Below, piece after piece: positions 14,801 to 20,869 of a DNA stretch of 20,869 nucleotides. A program made the position numbers and the translations under genes. A model generated the notes under the pieces. The model had not been told where the DNA came from. It made no database searches and saw only the letters and a program-made list of their open reading frames with translations. Origin of the DNA: Kiritimatiellia bacterium. GTDB lineage: Bacteria > Verrucomicrobiota > Kiritimatiellia > RFP12 > UBA1067. The DNA is taken from NCBI GenBank assembly GCA_017479035.1, contig JAFVCR010000024.1, forward strand, positions 1-20,869, given 5' to 3'. Within the stretch, counting starts at the first letter, position 1. Each line of letters opens with the position of its first letter.

Positions 14801-16182
14801 CGGAAGCCGGTGTCGGCACGATCGCCGCAGGGGTTGCCAAGGCAAAAGCCGATGTGGTGCTTGTTTCCGGCGGCGACGGAGGGACGGGTGCGGCACCGCT
14901 GTCGTCCATGAAGCATGCGGGCATTCCGTGGGAACTCGGCCTTGCCGAAACGCAGCAGACGCTGGTGAAAAACAATCTGCGCGGATCGGTGCGCGTCCAG
15001 GTGGACGGGCAGCTGAAGACTGCGCGTGATGTTGTGATAGGAGCGATCCTTGGCGCGAACGAATTTGGTTTCGGCACCACGATGCTTGTGGCACTCGGAT
15101 GCATACAGGATCGCCGCTGCCACTGCAACACATGCCCCGTGGGAATCGCCACGCAGGATGCTTGCCTGCGCCAGAAGTTCTCCGGCAAGAAGGAGCACTT
15201 GCAGAATTTCTTTCGTTTCCTCGCGGCGGACGTGCGCCGCATACTCGCGGCGTTGGGGTTGCGTTCGCTAGACGAAGCGATAGGCCGCACGGATCTTCTT
15301 GAAACATTGCCGAACGAGTTGCATCTGGACTTCTCGCGCATTCTGCTGCCTACGCACGGAAACGCAAGCGGCGCAAAAGGCGAAAGAACATTGGACAACT
15401 ACGACCGCAGGGAACTGCTGGACGCGTGCGCGGAAGCGGTGGCGGAGGGAAAACCCGTAGTGTTGAAGAGGACGATCCGCAACGAGAACCGCACGGCGGG
15501 AACGGAACTTTCCGGAGAAATCGCGGCGCGCCACGGCGCGAAAGGTTTGCCGGAAGGGACTGTGACGGTGGATTTCACGGGCGTGGCGGGGCAGAGTTTC
15601 GGAGCGTTTCTCGCGCATGGAGTTACGTTCAATTTGCGCGGCGAGGCCAACGACTACGTAGGGAAAGGACTTTCGGGAGGAATCATCACGCTTGCGCCGC
15701 CGAAGGGGGCGGGATTCGCCGCAGAGGAGAACGTCCTTGCCGGCAACGTGATTGCATACGGTGCGACGGAAGGCGCGATATATATCAACGGCCAAGCGGG
15801 AGAGCGTTTCGGCGTGCGCAATTCCGGCGCGACGCTCGTGGCCGAAGGCATTGGCGACCACGGCTGCGAATATATGACGGGCGGCAGAGTGGTGATCCTC
15901 GGCAAGACGGGAGTGAACTTCGCGGCGGGCATGACGGGAGGCCTTGCATACATCTATGACGAGCGAGGGAATTTCGATCTGTCGTGCAATCTCGCCGGAG
16001 TGGATCTTGAAACCGTTGAAGCGGGAACGCCAGAAGAGACGGAACTGAAAGCCATACTCGCAGAACATTTTGCGCGGACTGGTTCGCCGAAGGCAAAAGC
16101 ACTTCTCGATGGATGGCTGGATGCACGCGCGAAATTCACGCTTGTATTCCCGGTGGAATACAAGGCCGCACTTGCAAAGTAA
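11869..16182 (+). CDS. gltB: Glutamate synthase large (alpha) subunit
   Basis: 1437 residues, slightly shorter than the usual 1480-1520. It makes two glutamates from glutamine and 2-oxoglutarate. The order is: a short propeptide, then Cys20 (DACGVGMV) as the N-terminal nucleophile of the glutamine amidotransferase domain (to about 420, including AHNGEINTLRGN near 229); a central domain (about 440-740); the FMN-binding synthase domain (about 830-1160, from GGAMSLGSLSPEAHE); and the GXGXG domain (about 1230-1410). The [3Fe-4S] cysteines are Cys1078, Cys1084 and Cys1089 in CIQDRRCHCNTCPVG. AAGGA at 11855-11859 precedes the ATG by nine bases. gltD follows 13 bases after the stop. Nitrogen control is likely but no operator was identified. 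Confidence 0.97.
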   Translation: MDESGQRQGLYESANEHDACGVGMVADLYDRASHAIVKDALGILKRLTHRGATGNDPLTGDGAGILLKIPDAFFRKTVPQLEGVARYGVAMVFGGEGEEAVFEETIGNEGGRILAWRDVPVDPSAVGPVARSVMPRIRQVFIGAEGGADFERKLFVMRRLVEKKTKGMYICSMSSRTVVYKGLLLAAQAEEFYPDLKDGDFATSLALVHQRYSTNTFPTWELAHPFRCLAHNGEINTLRGNLNALKAREKLLKSDLFGEDLAKLLPLVKDGQSDSASLDNMFELLVAAGREAPHAMMMLMPQAWGAKYAMGHDARGFYEYHSALMEPWDGPAAVAFTDGINAGAALDRNGLRPARWTLAKNGLFVLASETGVLDIAPQDVVRHGRLRPGALVYLDLVHHRLMEDAEIKTFYARRKPYRRWVAENRIPVQGLFAEITPAAVKDDLAAEHRRFGYTDEDVRLVISPMAENGQEPVGSMGNDAALAVLSRKPRLLFDYFRQLFAQVTNPPIDPIREELVMSIMTYIGNVGNILDEGPQHARIIKLQRPVLTDDDVERLQTVADRGYPAVTLPMSFAGDMERALAILAQNAVQSVKAGARIVVLSDRNLPEGEIPIPSLLATAAVNRALVDAALRSETGLVVSSGEVREVMHYALLLGYGATAINPWLALETVVSLNAGDPVGATTRYVKAVDKGLLKIMSKMGISTLRSYRGAQIFEAVGLGRDIVEKYFTGTASRVDGIGLEEIAEDARRRAAGELHDGEYRWRKDGEDHLWTPETLTLFRQAVREGDEEKFLRYEAAVNDLHKHRVTLRSLFAFKKTKAVPLNEVESTEEIIKHFVGGAMSLGSLSPEAHETIAQALNGLGTMSNCGEGGENAERFGTDKNCGIKQVASGRFGVTIDYLRNAKDIQIKLAQGAKPGEGGQLPAHKVNRFVASLRHSMPGVTLISPPPHHDIYSIEDLAQLIYDLHCANPAARVSVKLVSEAGVGTIAAGVAKAKADVVLVSGGDGGTGAAPLSSMKHAGIPWELGLAETQQTLVKNNLRGSVRVQVDGQLKTARDVVIGAILGANEFGFGTTMLVALGCIQDRRCHCNTCPVGIATQDACLRQKFSGKKEHLQNFFRFLAADVRRILAALGLRSLDEAIGRTDLLETLPNELHLDFSRILLPTHGNASGAKGERTLDNYDRRELLDACAEAVAEGKPVVLKRTIRNENRTAGTELSGEIAARHGAKGLPEGTVTVDFTGVAGQSFGAFLAHGVTFNLRGEANDYVGKGLSGGIITLAPPKGAGFAAEENVLAGNVIAYGATEGAIYINGQAGERFGVRNSGATLVAEGIGDHGCEYMTGGRVVILGKTGVNFAAGMTGGLAYIYDERGNFDLSCNLAGVDLETVEAGTPEETELKAILAEHFARTGSPKAKALLDGWLDARAKFTLVFPVEYKAALAK

Positions 16183-16195
16183 AGGATTTGCCGAT

Positions 16196-17515
16196 ATGGA
16201 ACGCATACACAATTGCTATCGCCCGGTTCGCGAGCGCGTGAAGGATTTTGCCGAAGTCGAACGGCGGCTTTCTGAAAAGGAAGTGCGTGAACAGACAGCC
16301 CGCTGCATGGACTGCGGCATTCCGTTTTGCCACGGTGCGGGTTGCCCGCTTGCAAACCACATCCCAGATGAAAATGCGGCGGTGGCGCGAGGGGATTACA
16401 AACGTGCCTACGAACTTCTTTCGCTGGAGAGCGATTTCCCGGAGTTCACCGCGCGCGTATGCCCCGCTTTGTGCGAAGCTGCGTGCTGCCATCAGCTCGA
16501 TGAAGAAAGCGTGATGGTGCGCCAGTCGGAAAAGTTTATCATCGAGACGGCCTTTGCAAAAGGCTGGGTGGTGCCGAGGCCGCCGGCAAGAGAAAACGGT
16601 TTGAAGGCGGCGGTAGTCGGTGCGGGGCCTGCGGGACTTTCCGCCGCAGTCACGCTGCGGCGGCAGGGGTATGCCGTAACGGTGTTCGAGCAAGAACAGG
16701 AAATAGGCGGGCTCCTGCGATACGGCATTCCATATTTCAAACTGGATAAGCAGATCATCGACCGCCGCCGCGCGATTCTCGAAGCTGAAGGAATCCGTTT
16801 CTTCACGGGAGTGAAAGTGGGAGAGGATGTGAGCGCGGAATATCTCAAGCGGCGGTTCGAGCGGCTCGTGCTTGCAATAGGTACGCCTGCGGCCCGCGAT
16901 TTGAAAATTCCGGGAAGGGGGAAAGCGGGGATACATTTCGCGCTCGAATATCTTGGCCAGATGGCGCGCGGCGAAAACAGAATCGACGCGAAGGGCAAAA
17001 GAGTTGTGGTAATAGGCGGAGGCGACACTGGCAGCGATTGCGTGGGCACTGCGAACAGGCAAGGTGCGCGTTCGGTGGTGCAGATAGAACTAATGCCGAA
17101 ACCGCCAGCGGAGCGAAGCGAAACGACACCGTGGCCGGCGTGGCCGTATAAATTGCGCACGTCGTCTAGCCACGAAGAGGGCTGCGAAAGAAGATGGTGC
17201 GTAAACTCGCTCGAGTTCACAGGCGGCGATGCGGTAGAGGGCGTGCGCACGGAAAAGGTGGAGTGGGAAGGGGGCAAATTCACGCCTTTGCCAGGTACGG
17301 AGGAGACGATACCGGCTGATCTAGTGCTGCTTGCGATGGGGTTTACGGGCGTGGGAGCGGAGAACAAACTCGTGAAGGATCTGGGGCTAGGACTAACGCC
17401 GCGCACGAGCGTTCTTTCGCGGCCGGAGGAGAATGTTTTTGCGGTGGGGGATTGTGCCACAGGGGCATCGCTCGTAGTCCGGGCAATCGCACATGCGCGA
17501 AACGCTTTTGCGTGA
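16196..17515 (+). CDS. gltD: Glutamate synthase small (beta) subunit
   Basis: 439 residues, somewhat shorter than the E. coli protein (about 470). It takes electrons from NADPH and passes them to GltB. The N-terminus carries the cysteines of two [4Fe-4S] clusters (CMDCGIPFCHGAGCP at 37-51 and CPALCEAACC at 89-98). The FAD-binding GAGPAGLSAA is near 142-151, the second dinucleotide site VVVIGGGDTGSDCVG near 280, and the FAD-closing segment NVFAVGDCATGASLVV is near the end. AAGGA (16182-16186), which overlaps the gltB stop, precedes the ATG by nine bases. Related GltD-like proteins serve other oxidoreductases, but the neighbour makes the role clear. Confidence 0.96.
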   Translation: MERIHNCYRPVRERVKDFAEVERRLSEKEVREQTARCMDCGIPFCHGAGCPLANHIPDENAAVARGDYKRAYELLSLESDFPEFTARVCPALCEAACCHQLDEESVMVRQSEKFIIETAFAKGWVVPRPPARENGLKAAVVGAGPAGLSAAVTLRRQGYAVTVFEQEQEIGGLLRYGIPYFKLDKQIIDRRRAILEAEGIRFFTGVKVGEDVSAEYLKRRFERLVLAIGTPAARDLKIPGRGKAGIHFALEYLGQMARGENRIDAKGKRVVVIGGGDTGSDCVGTANRQGARSVVQIELMPKPPAERSETTPWPAWPYKLRTSSSHEEGCERRWCVNSLEFTGGDAVEGVRTEKVEWEGGKFTPLPGTEETIPADLVLLAMGFTGVGAENKLVKDLGLGLTPRTSVLSRPEENVFAVGDCATGASLVVRAIAHARNAFA

Positions 17516-17533
17516 AAGAGCATCGCGCAATGC

Positions 17534-17561
17534 AACGGCGTGAGTGGATGCTCCCGCCGTT
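17534..17561 (+). terminator. Candidate terminator after gltD
   Basis: AACGGCG (17534-17540) pairs with CGCCGTT (17555-17561), extended inward by GAG/CTC after one mismatch. It starts 19 bases past the gltD stop and is followed by TGTAATACT, a weak T-tract. It sits between two convergent genes and may serve both. Confidence 0.5.
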
Positions 17562-17637
17562 TGTAATACTAACATGTAAGACCTCGCTACAACCTATACG
17601 CCACCTCCTTCCTATTGAGCCAGCCATTGGCGATGCA

Positions 17638-18753
17638 TCATTTCTTGATGTAGGATATTCTAGCACCAGTCACGTTGTTTCCGCCGGATTTGCTCCAGTG
17701 GAACTTTTTGGAGATCCTGTGCTGGTAGGAACTCAAGGATTCTCCTTGAGAGGAAAGAAGATCGTATGATGATGCGGTGCCGGTTGATACCGGCGCAAGA
17801 CCATTGGTCTGCAACGTGGCGAGATTTCCGTCGTTGGCGGTGTCCCGGCTGGCTTCGTAATTATTGCCTACCATATCATACAAACCCCATCCATTGGGAT
17901 CTTTCGTGCCGACGGCGGATCCTTGGACGCGCTGGACGTATTTATCAAAGTCTGCATCTGTGGAGGTGTTGCCCCACGGATATTTCAGTTCGTCCTTTAC
18001 GCCGGCCTTTGCGGCGACTTCCCACATCGAATGAGTTGGGCAGTCGAACTCAAGACCCGTTTTGGTTTTCATCGTGGCGAATATGCCAGTGGAGGGAGTG
18101 GCAGCCGAACCTGCCGAGCCGCGCAGAGAATTGAAATCAAGATTCACTTTGGGAGTGACACCTGTGGACTTTGTGCCGCTTGCGATTCTGTCGTACTGAG
18201 CCACGGTGAGTTTGAAAATCCCGATGTAATAATCGTTGGGGAAGTTTACGCGATGGTAGGTGTTGGCGGAGATGTCGCTATTCCCCATCCAGTAATCGCC
18301 GGACGGAACCTTGCGCAGAACGAGGTAGCGTGTTTTGTACGGGGTGGTGTTGTATTTTTCGTTCGAGGCACCCTGCGTTGACATACCTTCGTATGTGACC
18401 TGCCACGTTTCGAGGTCAACCACCATGTAATCATCCTGCCCGCCTTTATAGACGTATGGAGTCATGGTGCAATTTTCATATCGCACATTGAACGGCGGCT
18501 GCCACTGCGCCACCCACGTAGAGCCTTGCGACACTTTGAGGGCGTTCGTTATTACGTCGATTTCATTTCCAGCAGAATCCTGCGCTTTGAACACCACGTA
18601 ATATGTATTGTCCTCCGCAATGCCCGTGGAGGTATATGTTATGTCCACGGTATTCGTCCACGGATATTGTTGCTGGACGCTTGTTATCTCCACTACTGGA
18701 GCCGCGCCCAATCCCATTGCCGCAAGCGCGGCAACCATCAGTATTTTCTTCAT
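17638..18753 (-). CDS. Secreted FGE-sulfatase-fold (SUMF1-like) protein
   Basis: 371 residues. An N-terminal signal peptide (MKKILMVAALAAMGLGA) points to export. Residues about 19-120 form a beta-rich region with YPWTNTVDITYT. From about 140 the protein follows the FGE-sulfatase (C-type-lectin-like) pattern: TRYLVLRKVPSGDYWMG, then FDCPTHSMWEVAAKAG, YPWGN and DPNGWGLYDMVGNNYE. The catalytic cysteines of true formylglycine-generating enzymes, normally near the C-terminus, are absent and the end is short (NVTGARISYIKK). I therefore read it as a non-catalytic binding or structural member. GGAG at 18762-18765 precedes the ATG at 18753 by eight bases. Upstream ATGs would extend the protein through the leader hairpin and are rejected. 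It is a single gene, convergent with gltD. Confidence 0.82.
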   Translation of the reverse strand: MKKILMVAALAAMGLGAAPVVEITSVQQQYPWTNTVDITYTSTGIAEDNTYYVVFKAQDSAGNEIDVITNALKVSQGSTWVAQWQPPFNVRYENCTMTPYVYKGGQDDYMVVDLETWQVTYEGMSTQGASNEKYNTTPYKTRYLVLRKVPSGDYWMGNSDISANTYHRVNFPNDYYIGIFKLTVAQYDRIASGTKSTGVTPKVNLDFNSLRGSAGSAATPSTGIFATMKTKTGLEFDCPTHSMWEVAAKAGVKDELKYPWGNTSTDADFDKYVQRVQGSAVGTKDPNGWGLYDMVGNNYEASRDTANDGNLATLQTNGLAPVSTGTASSYDLLSSQGESLSSYQHRISKKFHWSKSGGNNVTGARISYIKK

Positions 18754-18756
18754 TTT

Positions 18757-18861
18757 CGCATCTCCTTTTGAGATGCGCCGCCGATGAAAACGGCGCATCA
18801 TTGTTGTGTTTCAACCGAGGCACTTGCAAGCCCACAACAAAACACATTAAAGAATGCGCCG
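18757..18861 (-). promoter_or_regulatory. Structured 5' leader of the FGE-fold gene
   Basis: The stretch before the start holds nested inverted repeats. CGCATCTC (18757-18764) pairs with GAGATGCG (18770-18777). GATGCGCCG (18772-18780) pairs with CGGCGCATC (18791-18799). TTGTTGTG (18801-18808) pairs with CACAACAA (18833-18840). ATGCGCCG at 18854-18861 is a further partner for 18791-18798. The first two hairpins share 18772-18777 and exclude each other. The first includes half of the ribosome-binding site. No promoter fitting the pattern of the others was found. Confidence 0.5.
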
Positions 18862-18954
18862 AAGACAATGGAGGATATACCACCATACACTTGACGCGTC
18901 CCCATACTTTGCCTTGTTGTTGAAAATTGCAAGTTTTCGGTTAAAGCCAAATAT

Positions 18955-18969
18955 GTGAACAACGTTCAC
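18955..18969. promoter_or_regulatory. Operator-like palindrome
   Basis: GTGAAC and GTTCAC, separated by AAC, form a perfect 15-base dyad. It lies about 200 bases upstream of the FGE-fold gene. Size and symmetry suit a dimeric repressor or activator site; the protein is unknown. Confidence 0.4.
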
Positions 18970-19180
18970 CTGCTCAATCCGCACACCCGTGCGCCAGAGC
19001 CATGCTTGGGCAACGCTACATCGCCCAAACGGAAAAGAACGCCATTATAATACCACATTTACGCCGCCGGTGCAAGCGAAATGTTGTCTGGCGGACGATT
19101 GCATGCGCTAGGAGTGATAGCAATCTATGGCAGGGAAGAGATGAGAGGAGGGGAGGGAGGTCTCTCAAGAGCGGGAGCGG

Positions 19181-19244
19181 GGTCTCAAAAAGGAGAGAGG
19201 GAAGTCTCCACATCAAGAGACTTCCCTCTCTCCTTTTTGAGACC
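19181..19244. repeat. Perfect 28-bp inverted repeat
   Basis: Bases 19181-19208 and 19217-19244 are exact reverse complements separated by eight bases. The left arm is purine-rich and begins GGTCTCAAAAAGG; the right arm ends CCTTTTTGAGACC. Beyond a 2x2 internal mismatch the pairing continues (19172-19178 with 19247-19253, one G-T pair). GAGGGAGGTCTCT at 19153-19165 is a second, competing partner for the right arm (13 bp, one G-T pair). I do not recognise the element. Confidence 0.9.
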
Positions 19245-19430
19245 TGGCTCTCTCGATTAGGGATCAAGCGGGGGGATGGAGTTGCGCTTGGCGGGGAAAT
19301 GCGGCGGAATGTGCGCACAAAAGATGTTTTATGGCCGGGGAGGGTGCTATATCCTTATATATAGGGACGTGGATAAAATTTCTCAAAATTCAAGGGACAG
19401 TTTTTTCCGTTTTCTGCAATAGTAGAGGGC

Positions 19431-19470
19431 GTGGGGGCGAGTGGTGGATAGAGGGGGATAAAAGGAGGAA
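19431..19470 (+). promoter_or_regulatory. Candidate MraZ-binding repeat
   Basis: Three consecutive 10-base units (GTGGGGGCGA, GTGGTGGATA, GAGGGGGATA) and a weaker fourth (AAAGGAGGAA) repeat in phase. The E. coli MraZ operator consists of TGGGN boxes with 5-base spacers, the same 10-base period. The units lie about 120-160 bases upstream of mraZ, which would fit autoregulation. Confidence 0.5.
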
Positions 19471-19502
19471 GGTTGATGGAGAGAAAACTTGCAAAAACAG
19501 GG

Positions 19503-19529
19503 CAAAAACGCCGTGCAATAGCGTTTTTG
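19503..19529. repeat. Inverted repeat before mraZ, possible weak terminator
   Basis: CAAAAACGC (19503-19511) and GCGTTTTTG (19521-19529) form a perfect 9-bp stem with a 9-base loop. The A and T runs could give a weak bidirectional terminator or attenuator, but only three G-C pairs lie next to the loop. Confidence 0.4.
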
Positions 19530-19549
19530 TATTTTGTTGAACTTTTTTA

Positions 19550-19578
19550 TTGCAAAATGGTGTCAAATTTTGTAGTGT
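19550..19578 (+). promoter_or_regulatory. Weak candidate promoter of mraZ-rsmH
   Basis: TTGCAA (19550-19555), 17 bases and TAGTGT (19573-19578). The -35 matches the other promoters of the window but the -10 is poor. If used, the transcript would begin within a few bases of the mraZ ATG. Confidence 0.3.
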
Positions 19579-19589
19579 GGTGGTGAAAA

Positions 19590-20144
19590 ATGTCAGGGAA
19601 TATACAGAGTTCTGCCATTGTGCAGAGTGCGAAACCGGCGCTTGGAGCGCTGGTGGACGAATTTCCCCGTTCGCTCGACCCGAAGAACCGCATAACGTTG
19701 CCGAGCGAATGGCGCATGGCGTTGCATTTGGAGACGGGATCGTTCGTATACTTGATGCCAGACCCTTTGAAAGAGTGCATAAGGCTTGTGCCGCGCGACA
19801 TAGTGGAGGCGGAGATGGCGCGTGAGGCTGATGGAGGGATGTTCGGCGACCTTGAAGACGAAGATGCGGACGAGACGGACGCGGCGAGGGAGTTTATTTC
19901 GCAGAACATGCAAATTGCGATACTCGACGTGCAAGGGCGCATACGCATCAATCCAAGGCTTTTGGCATCGGCATCGATTGCGGAGTCCACAGCGGGGGCG
20001 ATAACGGAAGTGGTGCTGCACGGGTGCCGCGAATTCGGGCGCATCTGGGCGAAGGACAAGGCACCGAAGCCGCAGGAGTTCGACCGTTCGGCGTTCCGTG
20101 CGGCGGCGGCGAGGTTCTCGAAGAGAAGGGGAGGTGCGGCATGA
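19590..20144 (+). CDS. mraZ: Transcriptional regulator MraZ
   Basis: 184 residues, longer than the usual 145-155. MraZ is a ring-forming DNA-binding protein that regulates the division and cell-wall (dcw) cluster. Two AbrB-like halves each keep the DxxxR motif: Asp30-Arg34 in SLDPKNRITLP and Asp113-Arg117 in LDVQGRIRINP. Between them, at about 80-98, is an acidic insert (GDLEDEDADETD), which accounts for much of the extra length. The end is basic (FSKRRGG). The ATG at 19590 has only GGTGGTG nearby as a ribosome-binding site. The stop overlaps the rsmH start as ATGA, the standard mraZ-rsmH arrangement at the head of the dcw cluster. Confidence 0.92.
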   Translation: MSGNIQSSAIVQSAKPALGALVDEFPRSLDPKNRITLPSEWRMALHLETGSFVYLMPDPLKECIRLVPRDIVEAEMAREADGGMFGDLEDEDADETDAAREFISQNMQIAILDVQGRIRINPRLLASASIAESTAGAITEVVLHGCREFGRIWAKDKAPKPQEFDRSAFRAAAARFSKRRGGAA

Positions 20145-20869
20145 GCGCGGCCATGAAGCATATTCCCGTGATGTTCGCAGAGGTGATGGACGCACTTGCG
20201 GTGCGCGAAGGTGGGCGTTACATCGATGGCACTTTGGGGCGCGGGGGGCATGCGGCGGGGATTGCCGGGCGCGGGGGTGTGGTGCTGGGGATAGACCGTG
20301 ACATGGCGGCGGTGGAGGCGTGCAGGGCGAAGTTCGCGCAAGGCGGAGCCGTGAAAACGGTACACGGGGCGCACGGGGATATTGCGGAGATTGCAAAGAG
20401 GGAAGGGTTTGAGGGGGTGGATGGAGTGTTGCTGGATCTTGGGGTGTCGAGCCCGCAATTGGACGATCCGGCGAGAGGATTTTCGTTCCGCAACGACGGG
20501 CCGCTGGACATGCGGATGGATCGCACGAAGGGGGAAAGCGCGGCGGAGCTGGTGGCGAGGGCATCGGCAGAAGAACTTGCAGATATTCTGCGCAGGTTTG
20601 GGGAAGAGCCGCAAGCTAAGAGAATAGCACAGGCGATAGTGCGCAGGAGGGGGGAGAGAGCGTTCGAGACTACTGGGGATCTGGCGGATTTCGTGGAGAA
20701 AATCGCGGGAAGGCACGGAGGGAAGCATCCGGCGACGAGGACGTTCCAGGCGTTGCGCATGGCGGTGAACGACGAAGAAGGGGAACTTGCAAGAGCTTTG
20801 GAGGGGGCGGTGGAAGTCCTTGCAAGGGGGGGGAGGCTGTGCGTGATTACGTTCGAGAGCCTGACGGAC
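20141..20869 (+). CDS. rsmH: 16S rRNA (cytosine-1402-N4)-methyltransferase (partial)
   Basis: 243 codons are readable and the frame runs off the window without a stop; the family length is about 300. RsmH methylates N4 of C1402 in the 16S rRNA decoding centre. The S-adenosylmethionine site YIDGTLGRGGHA is at 27-38, with GIDRD at 50-54. The signature LLDLGVSSPQLDDPARGFSF lies at about 97-116, and HPATRTFQALRMAVND is near 196-211. The last readable residues ITFESLTD replace the more usual SFHSLED, with Glu where His is expected. The ATG overlaps the mraZ stop and follows GGGGAGG (20128-20134) by six bases. Cell-wall genes (ftsL, ftsI, murE) would be expected downstream. Confidence 0.95.
   Translation, partial: MSAAMKHIPVMFAEVMDALAVREGGRYIDGTLGRGGHAAGIAGRGGVVLGIDRDMAAVEACRAKFAQGGAVKTVHGAHGDIAEIAKREGFEGVDGVLLDLGVSSPQLDDPARGFSFRNDGPLDMRMDRTKGESAAELVARASAEELADILRRFGEEPQAKRIAQAIVRRRGERAFETTGDLADFVEKIAGRHGGKHPATRTFQALRMAVNDEEGELARALEGAVEVLARGGRLCVITFESLTD

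Larger units (their letters stand above)
18862..19589. other. Long gene-free region between the FGE-fold gene and mraZ
   Basis: I find no credible gene in this stretch. Short open frames exist, but their translations are low-complexity (Arg, Gly, Ser, Leu) and mirror each other across the inverted repeat, with no ribosome-binding sites. It holds, in order, the palindrome at 18955, a purine-rich tract (about 19126-19208) that includes GGAGGGGAGGGAGG at 19147-19160, the 28-bp inverted repeat at 19181-19244, a 10-bp G-rich tandem repeat at 19431-19460 and an AT-rich stretch from about 19481 to 19575 before mraZ. Confidence 0.6.

Noticed and set aside
17766..18381. Plus-strand open frames opposite the FGE-fold gene
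   Set aside because: The minus-strand frame has a signal peptide, a strong ribosome-binding site and family motifs; the plus-strand frames have none.
18801..18829. TTGCAA-18-AACAAT on the minus strand as the promoter of the FGE-fold gene
   Set aside because: The -10 matches only four of six bases, lacks the TG-N extension of the other promoters, and would start the transcript inside one of the leader hairpins.
19002..19364. Open frames on both strands across the 28-bp inverted repeat
   Set aside because: The two translations mirror each other because of the palindrome (both contain SKRREGSL), are low-complexity and have no ribosome-binding site.

Overview
The window reads as ordinary chromosomal DNA from a GC-rich bacterium with an autotrophic-style core: tryptophan, leucine and glutamate synthesis, ribosome and cell-division genes. 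No tRNA, rRNA, CRISPR array, insertion sequence or phage gene is visible. My best guess for the lineage is the PVC group, near Kiritimatiellota or Lentisphaerota. That guess rests on a secreted, cysteine-poor formylglycine-enzyme-fold protein with an N-terminal region of a type I associate with those genomes, a stand-alone CoaC, and an S1 gene without a Shine-Dalgarno site. It is an inference, not a proof.

Layout. (1) 1-4429, plus strand: a tight operon with the end of trpB, then trpA, nadK, rnc, a DnaQ-like exonuclease, gmk and coaC; three junctions are ATGA overlaps. (2) 4576-6758, plus: a strong promoter, a 70-base leader without a Shine-Dalgarno site, rpsA (six S1 domains), rpmB and a perfect terminator. 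(3) 6815-8722, minus: leuC-leuD with their own promoter and terminator. (4) 8744-11611, plus: a promoter diverging from leuC drives five adjacent genes for small membrane-anchored proteins of the Flp/TadE/TadG type. All five carry a Gly-Gln junction before a hydrophobic helix. The third gene contains a 26-bp hairpin in its leader-coding part. (5) 11869-17561, plus: gltB-gltD, the two subunits of glutamate synthase. (6) 17638-18753, minus: a secreted FGE-fold protein whose 5' leader holds competing hairpins. (7) 18754-19589: 836 bases without a gene but rich in structure (operator-like palindrome, 28-bp inverted repeat, purine-rich tract, 10-bp G-rich tandem repeat). (8) 19590-20869, plus: mraZ and the start of rsmH, the head of the division and cell-wall cluster, running off the window.

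The least ordinary parts are the pilin-like cassette (it lacks any assembly ATPase, secretin or prepilin peptidase here, so it must borrow machinery encoded elsewhere) and the two structured non-coding stretches, upstream of the FGE-fold gene and of mraZ. The rest is housekeeping. The three clearest promoters share a TTGC-type -35, a 17-base spacer and an extended TG-N -10 element.
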